In this document: positions 39,884 to 48,251 of the stretch, one piece after another
Position numbering within the stretch: position 1 is the stretch's first letter
Layout of the letters: every line of letters begins with the position of its first letter
NCBI RefSeq assembly: GCF_021021415.1
Contig: NZ_JAINWJ010000045.1
Span: forward strand, 1-64,000
Reading direction: 5' to 3'
From: Martelella mediterranea
GTDB taxonomy: Bacteria > Pseudomonadota > Alphaproteobacteria > Rhizobiales > Rhizobiaceae
DNA length: 64,000 bases
Notes under the pieces: model-generated
The model's input: the letters and a program-made list of their open reading frames with translations, nothing else
What the model was told of the DNA's origin: nothing
Databases searched by the model: none
Translations under genes and position numbers: made by a program

Positions 39884-40656
39884 TTGGAAGCGCCCTTCAC
39901 GATCTGGAGATTGACCCCTGCCTTCCGCAGCCGCTCGATTTCGCCCGGATCAAGGCTGTCGGTCACGATCACGGTGTCGAAGTCGGTAAGATCGCCGAAC
40001 ACATTGAGGGCGACCTTGCCGAACTTGGTGTGGTCGGCAAGCAGGATGGATTTGCTGGCGGAGGCGACCATGGTCTGCTTGACGCGCGCGACCTGCTGAT
40101 CCTGGATGAAGGCGGTCGTGCCCTCGATCGCGGAGGCCGAGCAGATCAGGAGATCGGCCCGCAAGGCCTCGATCGCGCGCAGGCAGATATGGTCGATATA
40201 GGCGTTGTAGGTGCGGTGATACTGGCCGCCGAGGCAGATGAAATCGACCACGTCGGCATCGACCAGCGCGTTCGCCACCGCGACGCTGTTGGAGATCACG
40301 GTCAGCGGGTCGATCTCGTTCAGAAACGGCGCGATCGCGCCGGCGGTGGTGGAATCGTCGAGAAAGATCACCTGGCCGGGCTCGATATGGGCGAGCGCGG
40401 CTTTCGCCAGCGCCTGTTTCTCAGTGGTGGCGACGGTGGCGCGGTAGCGATGGAGGCTTTCATAGATGCCGGAGGGCTGGGCGGTCACCGCACCATGCAG
40501 CTTGCGCAGCACGCCCTTGGCGGCGAGCTGGTCGATATGGCGGTGAATGGTCATGCGCGATACGCCGAAATGCTCGACGAGCTTGTCGATGCGCACCTGG
40601 CCGTGGGCGATGACGTAGTCCGCGATTTCCTCGCGTCGGCTGTCGGCCGTGGTCAT
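39880..40656 (-). CDS. DeoR-family transcriptional regulator
   Basis: A 258-residue GlpR-like repressor. The DeoR helix-turn-helix is at about residues 16-58 (GQVRIDKLVEHFGVSRMTIHRHID), followed by the sugar-phosphate-sensing domain with the DDSTTAG and NSVAVA segments and the DHTKFGK motif. It overlaps the kinase stop upstream and the dehydrogenase start downstream by ATGA, so it is co-expressed with the enzymes. It probably senses their phosphorylated intermediate. Confidence 0.9.
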   Translation of the reverse strand: MTTADSRREEIADYVIAHGQVRIDKLVEHFGVSRMTIHRHIDQLAAKGVLRKLHGAVTAQPSGIYESLHRYRATVATTEKQALAKAALAHIEPGQVIFLDDSTTAGAIAPFLNEIDPLTVISNSVAVANALVDADVVDFICLGGQYHRTYNAYIDHICLRAIEALRADLLICSASAIEGTTAFIQDQQVARVKQTMVASASKSILLADHTKFGKVALNVFGDLTDFDTVIVTDSLDPGEIERLRKAGVNLQIVKGASK

Positions 40657-42182
40657 TGTCCGTTCTCCCTGTCGCCGAGCGCTTCGAGCTTCGCCCAGTG
40701 TGGCTTGAGCGCTTCCGATATATCCCGGTAGACGGCGAAGCGGCGGTCATAGGCCGCAGCCCTTTCGGCATCCGGCCGGAATGTCCGGCTGATGGCATCG
40801 AGATCGCGCGGGTCGTCGGTCGGGCTGTTGTAAAGGCCGACGGCCGCACCCGCGCAAAGGGCGGCCCCCCATGCGGCGGCCTCCTCGGTCGCGGTCACGG
40901 TGACCGGGTGGTTGAGAATATCGGCGAACATCTGCGCAAAGGCGGCATTGCGCGAGATGCCGCCGGTGAGCCGCACCTGCTCATACGGAAACCCGTCTTC
41001 CAGCGCGTCGACATGTTCGCGATGGTTGAAGGCAATGCCTTCCAGCACCGCTTTCAGCATGTCGCCGCGATTGTGCCAGCCGTGAAGGCCTACGAAGGAG
41101 CCGCTGCTTGCGCCCCCGTGCGGCGAGCCGAACAGATAGGGGTGGAACAGCACGCTGGAGGGCCGCGCGATCGCGGCCTCGATGTCGCCGGCAAGGGCCT
41201 CATGGATCGGCGGCCCGCCGGCAGCGGCCTTGTCGTGCTCCCCCTGGCAGAGCGTGTCGAGGAACCAGTCGTAATTGGCGGCAGAGGCCGGAGAAATCGA
41301 CATCGCGTTCCATTGGCCGGGTTCGATGGCGTTGCGGCAGAACCAGCGCGGATCAGTGAGCGGCTTGTCCGATACGATCTCGTTGATCGAGTAGGTTCCG
41401 GCGACAACGCCCATGACGCCGCTTTTATGCGCGCCGATGCCAAGCGCGGAGGCCGTTACGTCATGCAGGCCGGCGGCCACCGGCGTTCCGGCGACAAGGC
41501 TGGTCGCCCGCGCCGCCTCATCGCTGACATGGCCGATGATTGCGGCGGAATGGGCGCTCGGCGCAAGCCTGTCGAAAATCCGCCCGAGGCCGTAGAGTTC
41601 AGCCGCTGCTCTGGAATAATCCTGGGTGTTAACGTCGGTGAACGATGTGCTGGCCTCGGTGCGGTCGGTGCCGACATGGCCGGTCAGGCAGAAGGTCAGC
41701 CAGTCCTTGCAGCCGAGCACCGCGCCGATCCGGGCATAGCGCTCCGGCTGATCGCGCCTGATCCAGGCGAGCAGCGCCGATGGGGCGGAGAGATGCGGCC
41801 TCTGTCCGGTCAGCGCCAGCGCCTTGTCGGCAGTGCCGTCCTTCTCCCAGTCAGCGATGATGTCGCCGGCGCGGCTGTCGAGCGAGAGAATACCGGGGCC
41901 GAGCGGCCTGTCGTCTTCGTCGAGCAGATAAAGCCCGTCGCCATGGGCGGTTGCGGCAATGGCGGCGATATCGGCGGCGGGGCGGCCGCTCCTGGAGATT
42001 GCCTCGGCAATCGCCTCGGCGGTGGCGCGCCAGAGCCCGTCCATGTCGCGCTCGACAAAGCGCGGCGCGGGTATCGACTGCGGCACGCGGCGTCTTGCGA
42101 CGGACAGCACCGTGCCGTCCGTGTCGAACAGCACCGCCTTGGTGACCGTCAGACCGTTATCGATTCCAAGAAGGCTCGGCAT
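40653..42182 (-). CDS. FGGY-family carbohydrate kinase
   Basis: A 509-residue sugar or polyol kinase with two actin-like domains. The N-terminal LLGIDNGLTVTKAVLFD, the catalytic region ATAHGDGLYLLD and LDSRAG, GVVAGTYSINE, and the C-terminal RLTGGISRNAAFAQMFADIL are family landmarks. The substrate is uncertain: it is close in type to L-xylulose/erythritol kinases, and the linked dehydrogenase suggests glycerol, erythritol or a pentitol. An inverted repeat lies 44 bp upstream of the start. Confidence 0.87.
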   Translation of the reverse strand: MPSLLGIDNGLTVTKAVLFDTDGTVLSVARRRVPQSIPAPRFVERDMDGLWRATAEAIAEAISRSGRPAADIAAIAATAHGDGLYLLDEDDRPLGPGILSLDSRAGDIIADWEKDGTADKALALTGQRPHLSAPSALLAWIRRDQPERYARIGAVLGCKDWLTFCLTGHVGTDRTEASTSFTDVNTQDYSRAAAELYGLGRIFDRLAPSAHSAAIIGHVSDEAARATSLVAGTPVAAGLHDVTASALGIGAHKSGVMGVVAGTYSINEIVSDKPLTDPRWFCRNAIEPGQWNAMSISPASAANYDWFLDTLCQGEHDKAAAGGPPIHEALAGDIEAAIARPSSVLFHPYLFGSPHGGASSGSFVGLHGWHNRGDMLKAVLEGIAFNHREHVDALEDGFPYEQVRLTGGISRNAAFAQMFADILNHPVTVTATEEAAAWGAALCAGAAVGLYNSPTDDPRDLDAISRTFRPDAERAAAYDRRFAVYRDISEALKPHWAKLEALGDRENGQ

Positions 42183-42225
42183 GTCGCGCTCCGATGACCG
42201 TATCGGCCAAAATTAACGGAATAAT

Positions 42226-42243
42226 TTGATAAGTTAATATCAA
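42226..42243. promoter_or_regulatory. Inverted repeat upstream of the FGGY kinase
   Basis: TTGATA-AGTTAA-TATCAA with perfect 6-bp arms in an AT-rich gap between a DeoR gene and the kinase. It is a good candidate operator for one of the two DeoR proteins encoded on either side. Confidence 0.55.
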
Positions 42244-42268
42244 AGAGCGTTACATCGAGTCAATTATA

Positions 42269-43123
42269 TCATTTCATGTGTTTGTCGTGCTTGCGTGGCG
42301 CGACGACCACGTTGATGCCCTTGGCGTGCATCCGTTTGATGTGGGCGGGCGGCGTTCCGTCATCGACGATGACGACGTCGAAATCCGTCAGCGCGGCAAG
42401 GCTGTGCAGCGCGCGGCGCTCGAACTTGGTGTGATCGGCCAGAAGAATGCGCTTCGAGGCGGCATCCAGCATCGCGCGCTTGGCGTCGATCATCTCGGAG
42501 GATTGGTGAAACACCATGTCGTCGGTGATCGCCGCCATCGACAGAAACACGGTATCGGCGCGCAGATTGGCGATTTCATTGGTGGTCATGCGGCCGAGAA
42601 AGGCGTTGCACCAGTTGCGGAACTCGCCGCCAAGCGCCAGCAGCGTGATGTCGCGCAGACCGCGCAATTCGTTCATCATCGTCAGCGAATTGGTGATCAC
42701 CGTCAGCGGCGCATGGTCCTGCAGATGCGGCACCATGTGGAGAACGGTTGTGGAATCATCCACGAAGATCGCCTGGCCGGGCTCGATGAAGCCCGCGGCG
42801 GCGGCGGCGATCGCGGCCTTTTCGGGCGACTGGCGGCTGGAGCGGTAGACGTCGCTCGCCTCGATCAGGCTTGTCGGCGCCGCCGATACCGTGCCGCGGG
42901 TCTTGCGCAACAGGCCGCGGCTCACCAGATCGTCGAGGTCGCGATGGGCCGTCATCAGGCTGATGCCGAACCGCTCGGTCAGGTCCTCGATCCGCATCGG
43001 CCCTTCCAGCATCACGGTTTCGGTGATCAGCTGGCGGCGGGCGAGTTGGCGGGCCTGTCTGGAATCGGAGGGCATCTCCTCCGACATCAGATGGTCCATG
43101 GCGTCGTTGCTCTGACTCGTCAT
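42269..43123 (-). CDS. Second DeoR-family transcriptional regulator
   Basis: A 284-residue DeoR repressor. The helix-turn-helix is near residues 35-70 (MRIEDLTERFGISLMTAHRDLD), then the sensing domain with DDSTTVLH, TNSLTMMNEL and DHTKFERRAL. The ATG at 43123 (MTSQSNDAM) has AGGAACGGGA just upstream and is preferred to the in-frame ATG at 43144. It is immediately upstream of the kinase unit on the same strand and may control that unit or the ABC transporter on its other side. Confidence 0.88.
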   Translation of the reverse strand: MTSQSNDAMDHLMSEEMPSDSRQARQLARRQLITETVMLEGPMRIEDLTERFGISLMTAHRDLDDLVSRGLLRKTRGTVSAAPTSLIEASDVYRSSRQSPEKAAIAAAAAGFIEPGQAIFVDDSTTVLHMVPHLQDHAPLTVITNSLTMMNELRGLRDITLLALGGEFRNWCNAFLGRMTTNEIANLRADTVFLSMAAITDDMVFHQSSEMIDAKRAMLDAASKRILLADHTKFERRALHSLAALTDFDVVIVDDGTPPAHIKRMHAKGINVVVAPRKHDKHMK

Positions 43124-43300
43124 TCCCGTTCCTGTCGGCGGCATTGGTCTCGCGGCTGAAGGATGTTGTTATAGGCGGCTCTTGCCTGCAGGTGAATGCC
43201 TTTCGCAGGCGGTAAGCGCGGAACCGGCGCGCTGGCTGAAGGGCGGTTTGCAAACGCCCCTCAGAGTATTGAAAAAGCCTGCCCCCCACGCTTCCGTCAC

Positions 43301-43319
43301 CCTCGGGACAAGCCCGAGG
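43301..43319. repeat. Single palindromic intergenic repeat (RIME-like)
   Basis: CCTCGGG-ACAAG-CCCGAGG with GTCACC before and ATGACGCC after, matching the other copies. It lies between the sugar-binding protein gene and the DeoR gene, in a 271-bp gap that otherwise holds only a terminator-like hairpin. Confidence 0.6.
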
Positions 43320-43358
43320 ATGACGCCCGGAAAGGGGTGGCTTTGTAACCAAATTGGG

Positions 43359-43379
43359 GGGGCGCCCCGAGAGCGCCCC
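43359..43379 (-). terminator. Hairpin after the sugar-binding protein gene
   Basis: On the minus strand GGGGCGC-TCTCGGG-GCGCCCC, a 7-bp stem about 16 bases after the stop of the binding protein gene, followed by CCCAATTTGG. The T-tract is weak; it is the likely end of the transporter operon. Confidence 0.5.
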
Positions 43380-43394
43380 TCCCGTCGCTACACT

Positions 43395-44348
43395 TTACTG
43401 TGCCAGCACAAACGGGCCGGTATAGTCGTCGACATTGTCCTTGGTGATCAGCAGGCAATCGAAGAGCTGCTTTTCGGCGTCGACGCCGGTGCTGCCGGTC
43501 CTGATGAAGGAGTCCGCCTGCTTGACGGCTTCCTTGGAGAAGATCGCGACCGGCTGCAGCACGGTGTATTCCAGCTCGCCGGCCTTGATCGCGTCAACGG
43601 CATCCGGAGAACCGTCGAACCCGCCGACCTTGATGTCTTCCAGACGGCCGGCTTCCTTCAGCGCCGCGATCGCGCCAAGGGCCATCTCGTCATTGCCGCT
43701 GATCACGCCGATGATGTCCGGATGGGCCTGCAGCAGGCTCTGCATCTTGTTGTAGCCCTGGGTGCGGTCCCAATTGGCGACATCCTGACCGACCTTGACC
43801 AGATCCGGGTACTGGCTCAGCACGGTTTCATAACCGTTGGAGCGGGTCTGGGCATTGTTGTCCGACGGCGCGCCGAACAGTTCGACGTAATTGCCGCTGT
43901 CGCCGACATCTTCCACCCACTGCATGGCGCCAAGTGCGGCGCCCTGGGCATTGTTGGAAACGAGCTGCGACTTGGCGAGGCCCTCCTGGTTGATTTCGGC
44001 GTTCACGAGGAACACCGGAATGCCGGCATTGACGGCCTTGCGCACCGCGCCGACCGAGCCGTCGGCATTGGCCGGGTCGAGGATGATCGCGACCGCCTTG
44101 TTGGTGATGGCGGTGTCGATCAGGTTGCTTTCGGTGTTGGTGTCGCCCTTGTGGGCGGCAACCGTCGCCGAATAACCGAGGCTCTCGGCTTCCGCCTTGG
44201 CCACTTCGCCTTCCGTGTACCAGTAGGGGTTGGACGGATCGTTGACGATGATCGAGATCAGGCCGTCGGCCATCGCCGCGCCCGCGCCAAGCGGAACCGC
44301 AATGATGGCAGCCGCCATGGACATCAGAAACTGTCTCTTGTTGAACAT
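43395..44348 (-). CDS. Sugar/polyol ABC transporter, periplasmic binding protein
   Basis: A 317-residue RbsB-type (Peripla_BP_4) binding protein. The signal peptide (RQFLMSMAAAIIAVPLGAGAAMA) ends near residue 27, then LISIIVNDPSNPYW starts the mature protein; ISGNDEMALGAIAAL is the family segment near the second lobe. The ATG at 44348 (MFNKRQF) is chosen over an upstream in-frame start because it begins the signal peptide. It is the last gene of the transporter operon divergent from eryDABC, so erythritol is the likely ligand (eryG-like position in Rhizobium leguminosarum). Confidence 0.88.
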   Translation of the reverse strand: MFNKRQFLMSMAAAIIAVPLGAGAAMADGLISIIVNDPSNPYWYTEGEVAKAEAESLGYSATVAAHKGDTNTESNLIDTAITNKAVAIILDPANADGSVGAVRKAVNAGIPVFLVNAEINQEGLAKSQLVSNNAQGAALGAMQWVEDVGDSGNYVELFGAPSDNNAQTRSNGYETVLSQYPDLVKVGQDVANWDRTQGYNKMQSLLQAHPDIIGVISGNDEMALGAIAALKEAGRLEDIKVGGFDGSPDAVDAIKAGELEYTVLQPVAIFSKEAVKQADSFIRTGSTGVDAEKQLFDCLLITKDNVDDYTGPFVLAQ

Positions 44349-44423
44349 GGTATTCTCTCTCCCTTGGTTGAATAGCTCAATGCTTCTCATTGGCCGTTAT
44401 CCGGCCGGGTTTTCCGCGCTCTA

Positions 44424-45536
44424 TCAAGCCGTTTTGGTCTTGGCCCCCGCGGCGGAAGGGGTATTGGTCGAAGCGTCGCCATCGGCCGGCTTTGCGGCCC
44501 GGCGGCGGCCGTACTGGATGCTGTTCAGCAGCACCGCGAGAATGATGACCGCGCCGGTGAACACGGTCTGCCAATAGGACGACACGCCGATGATCACGAG
44601 ACCGTCGGACAGAAAGCCGATGACGAAGGCGCCAAGCAGCGTGCCGCGGACATTGCCGCGCCCGCCCGTCAGCGCCGCGCCGCCGATCACCACGGCGGCA
44701 ATCGCGGTCAGCTCATAGGTGGTGCCGGCGGTCGGTCCGGCCGAGGTCAGCTGCGATGACAGAACGAGGCCGGCAATCGCGGCGCAGATGCCGGAAAGCA
44801 CATAGACCGATACCGTCACCCGCTTGACCGGAACGCCGGAAAGCTCCGCCGCGCGGGCATTGCCGCCGGTGGAATAGACCCAGCGGCCAAAAGCCGTGCG
44901 GGTCAGAAGAATGCTGCAGATGATGGCGACGACGGCCATCACCAGCACGCCGATCGGCACGTCGAACAGGCGGTTGAAGCCGAGCCAGTCGAAACCGGTA
45001 TTACCGAGCTCCGGCTTGCCGCCGAGATTGTTGTAGGTCAGGCCGTTGGTCATCAGCAGCGCGGCACCGCGTGCGACATAGAGCAGGCCAAGCGTCGCCA
45101 CGAAGGCCGGCACCTTGAAGAAGGCGATCAGCACACCGTTGATGGTGCCGATCAGCGCGCCCACCAGGCAGGTCAGGATCACCACCACCCATACCGGCGG
45201 AAACAGCACCACGCCGAACATGTCGAGCTGAACGCCCTGCATCAGGAAACCGGCAATGCAGCCCGCAAGCCCGAGCGTCGAGCCGACCGAAAGGTCGATG
45301 CCGCCCGTCAGGATCACCAGCAGCATGCCGATCGCCAGCAGGCCGAAAATCGCCACATGCGAGGACATGATCAGGAAGTTGTTGGTCGACAGGTAAACCG
45401 GCGACAGCAGCGAGAACACGACGATGATCGCGATCAGCGCGAAGAACGCCCGGCCTTCCAGCAGAATGCGTCCGAGGCTGAAGCCGCCGCGCCGGCCGGA
45501 GCTGGAGGATTTTTGAACTTGACGTGTGTCGGTCAT
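44424..45536 (-). CDS. Sugar/polyol ABC transporter, permease
   Basis: A 370-residue RbsC-type permease with about nine or ten helices (for example FLIMSSHVAIFGLLAIGMLLV and AIAAVVIGGAALTGGRGNV, the latter near the family's conserved loop). VILTGGIDLSVGSTLGLAG is the typical RbsC segment. The C-terminus carries a low-complexity Ala/Thr/Lys tail. It lies between the ATPase and the binding protein genes. Confidence 0.92.
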   Translation of the reverse strand: MTDTRQVQKSSSSGRRGGFSLGRILLEGRAFFALIAIIVVFSLLSPVYLSTNNFLIMSSHVAIFGLLAIGMLLVILTGGIDLSVGSTLGLAGCIAGFLMQGVQLDMFGVVLFPPVWVVVILTCLVGALIGTINGVLIAFFKVPAFVATLGLLYVARGAALLMTNGLTYNNLGGKPELGNTGFDWLGFNRLFDVPIGVLVMAVVAIICSILLTRTAFGRWVYSTGGNARAAELSGVPVKRVTVSVYVLSGICAAIAGLVLSSQLTSAGPTAGTTYELTAIAAVVIGGAALTGGRGNVRGTLLGAFVIGFLSDGLVIIGVSSYWQTVFTGAVIILAVLLNSIQYGRRRAAKPADGDASTNTPSAAGAKTKTA

Positions 45537-45564
45537 TATTATGCTCCGAAATTTTAGGCTGAAA

Positions 45565-47106
45565 TCACGCGGCCACGGCTTCGCCGGATGCGGCCATGAT
45601 TTCCTCTTTTGATACCGACGGGTCGAACTCGGCGACGATCTGCCCGCGCGCCATGACGATGATGCGATGGGCGACGCTGAAGCATTCGCCGACTTCCGAG
45701 GTCGAATAGATCACCGCGAGGCCGCGCGCGGCGCGTTCGCCGAGGAGCCTGAACACCTCCGCCTTGGCGCCGATGTCGATGCCGCGCGAGGGCTCGTCCA
45801 GCAGCATGACGCCCGGATGGGTGGCGAGCATCTTGCCGATCACGACCTTCTGCTGGTTGCCGCCCGAAAGCGAGCCGATCGGCGCGCCGCCGCCATCGGT
45901 CTTGATATGCACGTCGTCGATCGCGCCCTCGACGATGCCGCGCTCGGCCTTGCGGGAGGTGAAGACCCGGCGGGTGAAGGTCGGGATCGAGGCGAGCGAG
46001 AGATTGCGGCCGACGGTCATGGTCTGCACCAGTCCGTCGCGCTGCCGGTCTTCCGGCACCAGCACCAGCCCGGCCTCGATCCGCTGGGCAATGCTGAGAT
46101 GCGACACGTCCTCGCCATTGAGCAGGATCTCGCCGCCGACGCTGCGGCTGCGCCCGGCAATGCATTCCAGCATTTCGGTGCGCCCGGCGCCCATCAGCCC
46201 GTAAATGCACACGATCTCGCCGGCGCGCAGGTCGAGCGACAGATGATCGACGGCCAGCCGGCCGGTGCCCGAAGCATCCTCGACGCAGAGATCGCGCAGC
46301 GAAAGCTTCACGTCGCCGAATTCATAGCCGGTCGGCGGCGAGCCGAGGTCGAAATTGTCGCCGACCATGTTGCGCACGATCCATTCGAGATCGATGTCCT
46401 TGCGCTCACCGAAGGCGGTCATGGTGCCGTCGCGCAGAACCACGGCGTGGTCGGTAATCTGCAGCGCTTCTTCCAGATGATGCGAAATGTAGACGATCGA
46501 GACGCCCCGGCTTTTCAGGTCCGCGATCACCTTGAACAGCACCTCGACCTCCGAGGCGCTGAGCGCCGAGGTCGGCTCGTCCATGATCAGGATGCGGGAA
46601 TTGACGGAGAGCGCGCGGGCGATCTCGACGATCTGCTGCTGGCCGAGGCGCAAATCCTCCACCGGCGTTAGCGGATCGATGTCCTCTTCCAGCTCCTCCA
46701 TCAGAATGCGGGTCTGGCGCTCTTCCTCGGCAAAATCGACGCCTTTCGCGGTTCGGATCTCGCGGCCCATGAAGATATTGTCGCGCACATTCATATTGGG
46801 CGCGAGGCTGAGTTCCTGGTGGATGATCGAAATGCCCTGCGACGTCGCATCGGCGGCGGAGCTGAAGGTCACCGGCGCGCCGTCGAGAATGATCTCGCCG
46901 GAGGTGGGGCGCACGATGCCGGAAAGCACCTTCATCAGCGTCGACTTGCCGGCGCCGTTCTCGCCGAAAAGCGTGGTGACGCTGCCGTAATGAACGTCGA
47001 AATTGACGCCCTTCAGGGCATGAATATTGCCGTAGGACTTGGCGATGTTGCGGGCGGCGAGGACGACCTCGTCCCTGCTGCGCGGGCTTTCGGCTGTCTT
47101 GGTCAT
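45565..47106 (-). CDS. Sugar/polyol ABC transporter, ATP-binding protein
   Basis: A 513-residue RbsA-type ATPase with two nucleotide-binding domains in one chain. The first has Walker A GENGAGKS near residues 54-61, a signature replaced by LRLGQQQIVEIARAL, and Walker B ILIMDEPTSAL. The second has the degenerate Walker A GLMGAGRTE, signature LSGGNQQKVVIGKML and Walker B LLDEPSRGID, as usual in this family. It overlaps the DUF2291 gene by ATGA. Confidence 0.93.
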   Translation of the reverse strand: MTKTAESPRSRDEVVLAARNIAKSYGNIHALKGVNFDVHYGSVTTLFGENGAGKSTLMKVLSGIVRPTSGEIILDGAPVTFSSAADATSQGISIIHQELSLAPNMNVRDNIFMGREIRTAKGVDFAEEERQTRILMEELEEDIDPLTPVEDLRLGQQQIVEIARALSVNSRILIMDEPTSALSASEVEVLFKVIADLKSRGVSIVYISHHLEEALQITDHAVVLRDGTMTAFGERKDIDLEWIVRNMVGDNFDLGSPPTGYEFGDVKLSLRDLCVEDASGTGRLAVDHLSLDLRAGEIVCIYGLMGAGRTEMLECIAGRSRSVGGEILLNGEDVSHLSIAQRIEAGLVLVPEDRQRDGLVQTMTVGRNLSLASIPTFTRRVFTSRKAERGIVEGAIDDVHIKTDGGGAPIGSLSGGNQQKVVIGKMLATHPGVMLLDEPSRGIDIGAKAEVFRLLGERAARGLAVIYSTSEVGECFSVAHRIIVMARGQIVAEFDPSVSKEEIMAASGEAVAA

Positions 47107-47771
47107 TTCACGCTCATCTCCACCGGCGTGACCAGCCAGTTCTTCGGATTGATCAGCTTGAAGACGCCGGTGACGGTGATCGTCTTGCCGGAAAGGTTCG
47201 CGGTGTCGATATCGGCGAGCACCGCCTTCTTCATCTCGTTGTTCAGCGCGGAACCGGCATCCTGATATTCGATCTGGTTCTTGAACTGGCCAAACGCGAT
47301 CGTGCCGGTGGCATCGCGCAGATCGGTGCCGTTGATCGCCGGTCCGGTCTGGACGCGGATGGTGATCTCTTCCGGCACGCCGTCCACGGCAACGGGGTAG
47401 ATGCCGCCCTTGGCCTCGCCGGCAACGCCGGTGAAGCTGACCGGCATGACCGCGCCGATTCCGGCCTTGACGCCGTATTTCTCGATCGCCGCGTCCTTGT
47501 CGGCGGCGATGTCGCTCGCAAGCGTTGCCGCATCCACGGCCCGGTCCTCGACGCTTTTCTGGACAATGGGGAAGTTCTCGGCGCCGAAGGCTTCCGGCGA
47601 GAAACCGTCTTCCGTCACATGCTCGGCGGTGCCGATGCGCACGACCTTGGTGTCGAAGGCCATCGCGGCAACGACGACCACGACCGCGAGCGTGCCGATA
47701 ATCATCGGCAGTTTCGAGCCACGCGGCCGGGCGGAATGACCGGAAGAAGGGTTTGTGGTTTGTGCACTCAT
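47103..47771 (-). CDS. DUF2291 domain membrane-anchored protein of the polyol transporter operon
   Basis: A 222-residue protein with one N-terminal membrane segment (LPMIIGTLAVVVVVAAMAF) and a periplasmic domain. It belongs to the DUF2291 type often annotated as a periplasmic lipoprotein beside rhizobial sugar ABC transporters, though I see no lipobox here. The start at 47771 has AAGG about ten bases upstream; an ATG at 47807 is possible but lacks a ribosome binding site. It is the first gene of the transporter operon, suggesting an accessory role in uptake; the mechanism is unknown. Confidence 0.75.
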   Translation of the reverse strand: MSAQTTNPSSGHSARPRGSKLPMIIGTLAVVVVVAAMAFDTKVVRIGTAEHVTEDGFSPEAFGAENFPIVQKSVEDRAVDAATLASDIAADKDAAIEKYGVKAGIGAVMPVSFTGVAGEAKGGIYPVAVDGVPEEITIRVQTGPAINGTDLRDATGTIAFGQFKNQIEYQDAGSALNNEMKKAVLADIDTANLSGKTITVTGVFKLINPKNWLVTPVEMSVK

Positions 47772-47975
47772 CAGGAGGTGACCTTCAGACGCTGGAATTT
47801 TGAACATGAAAGCGCGCCGCCGGCCCCGCGGGCAGCAGGCGACGCCGGAAGGCGGACACGGCAGAGTGATGGCAGTGTTGGCATCAGGTCGCTCCTCCCT
47901 TGCGGCCTCCTTGATGGCGCGCCTCCGCAACGTCCTCTCGCTGCTTCGGCACGGCCGGCTGAACCGGCGGCCACG

Positions 47976-48026
47976 GATAACAGTTCGTGTTATCGCTATG
48001 TTATCTATTCGGCAAACTATGTTATA
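47976..48026. promoter_or_regulatory. Operator region between ery operon and transporter: phased TGTTAT repeats
   Basis: GATAACA-GTTCG-TGTTATC (47976-47994) is an inverted repeat with perfect 7-bp arms. TGTTAT recurs at 47988, 47999 and 48020, spaced 11 and 21 bp, close to one and two helical turns, so all copies lie on one face of the DNA. The 480-bp divergent region holds nothing else I can name except AT-rich DNA at 48205-48240 that probably contains the eryD promoter. The SorC-type EryD is the natural binder. Confidence 0.6.
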
Positions 48027-48251
48027 ATTAAACTTGGCTGTCAATCACCGGCATCAAAATCCGGTCGTCGGGCATTTGATAGCCGCTGAATTCCGGCCTC
48101 TCCTGATACGCTATTCCTTATGATGCTGGTGATTAAGGGCCGCTTATACGGCGTGCCTTCTCATGCGTGACCATGTTGGCTTCATTGACAGAATGCGGTT
48201 CTGGTGAAATAAATTGCCATAAATATAAAAAATTACAAAAAGGGAGAGAGC

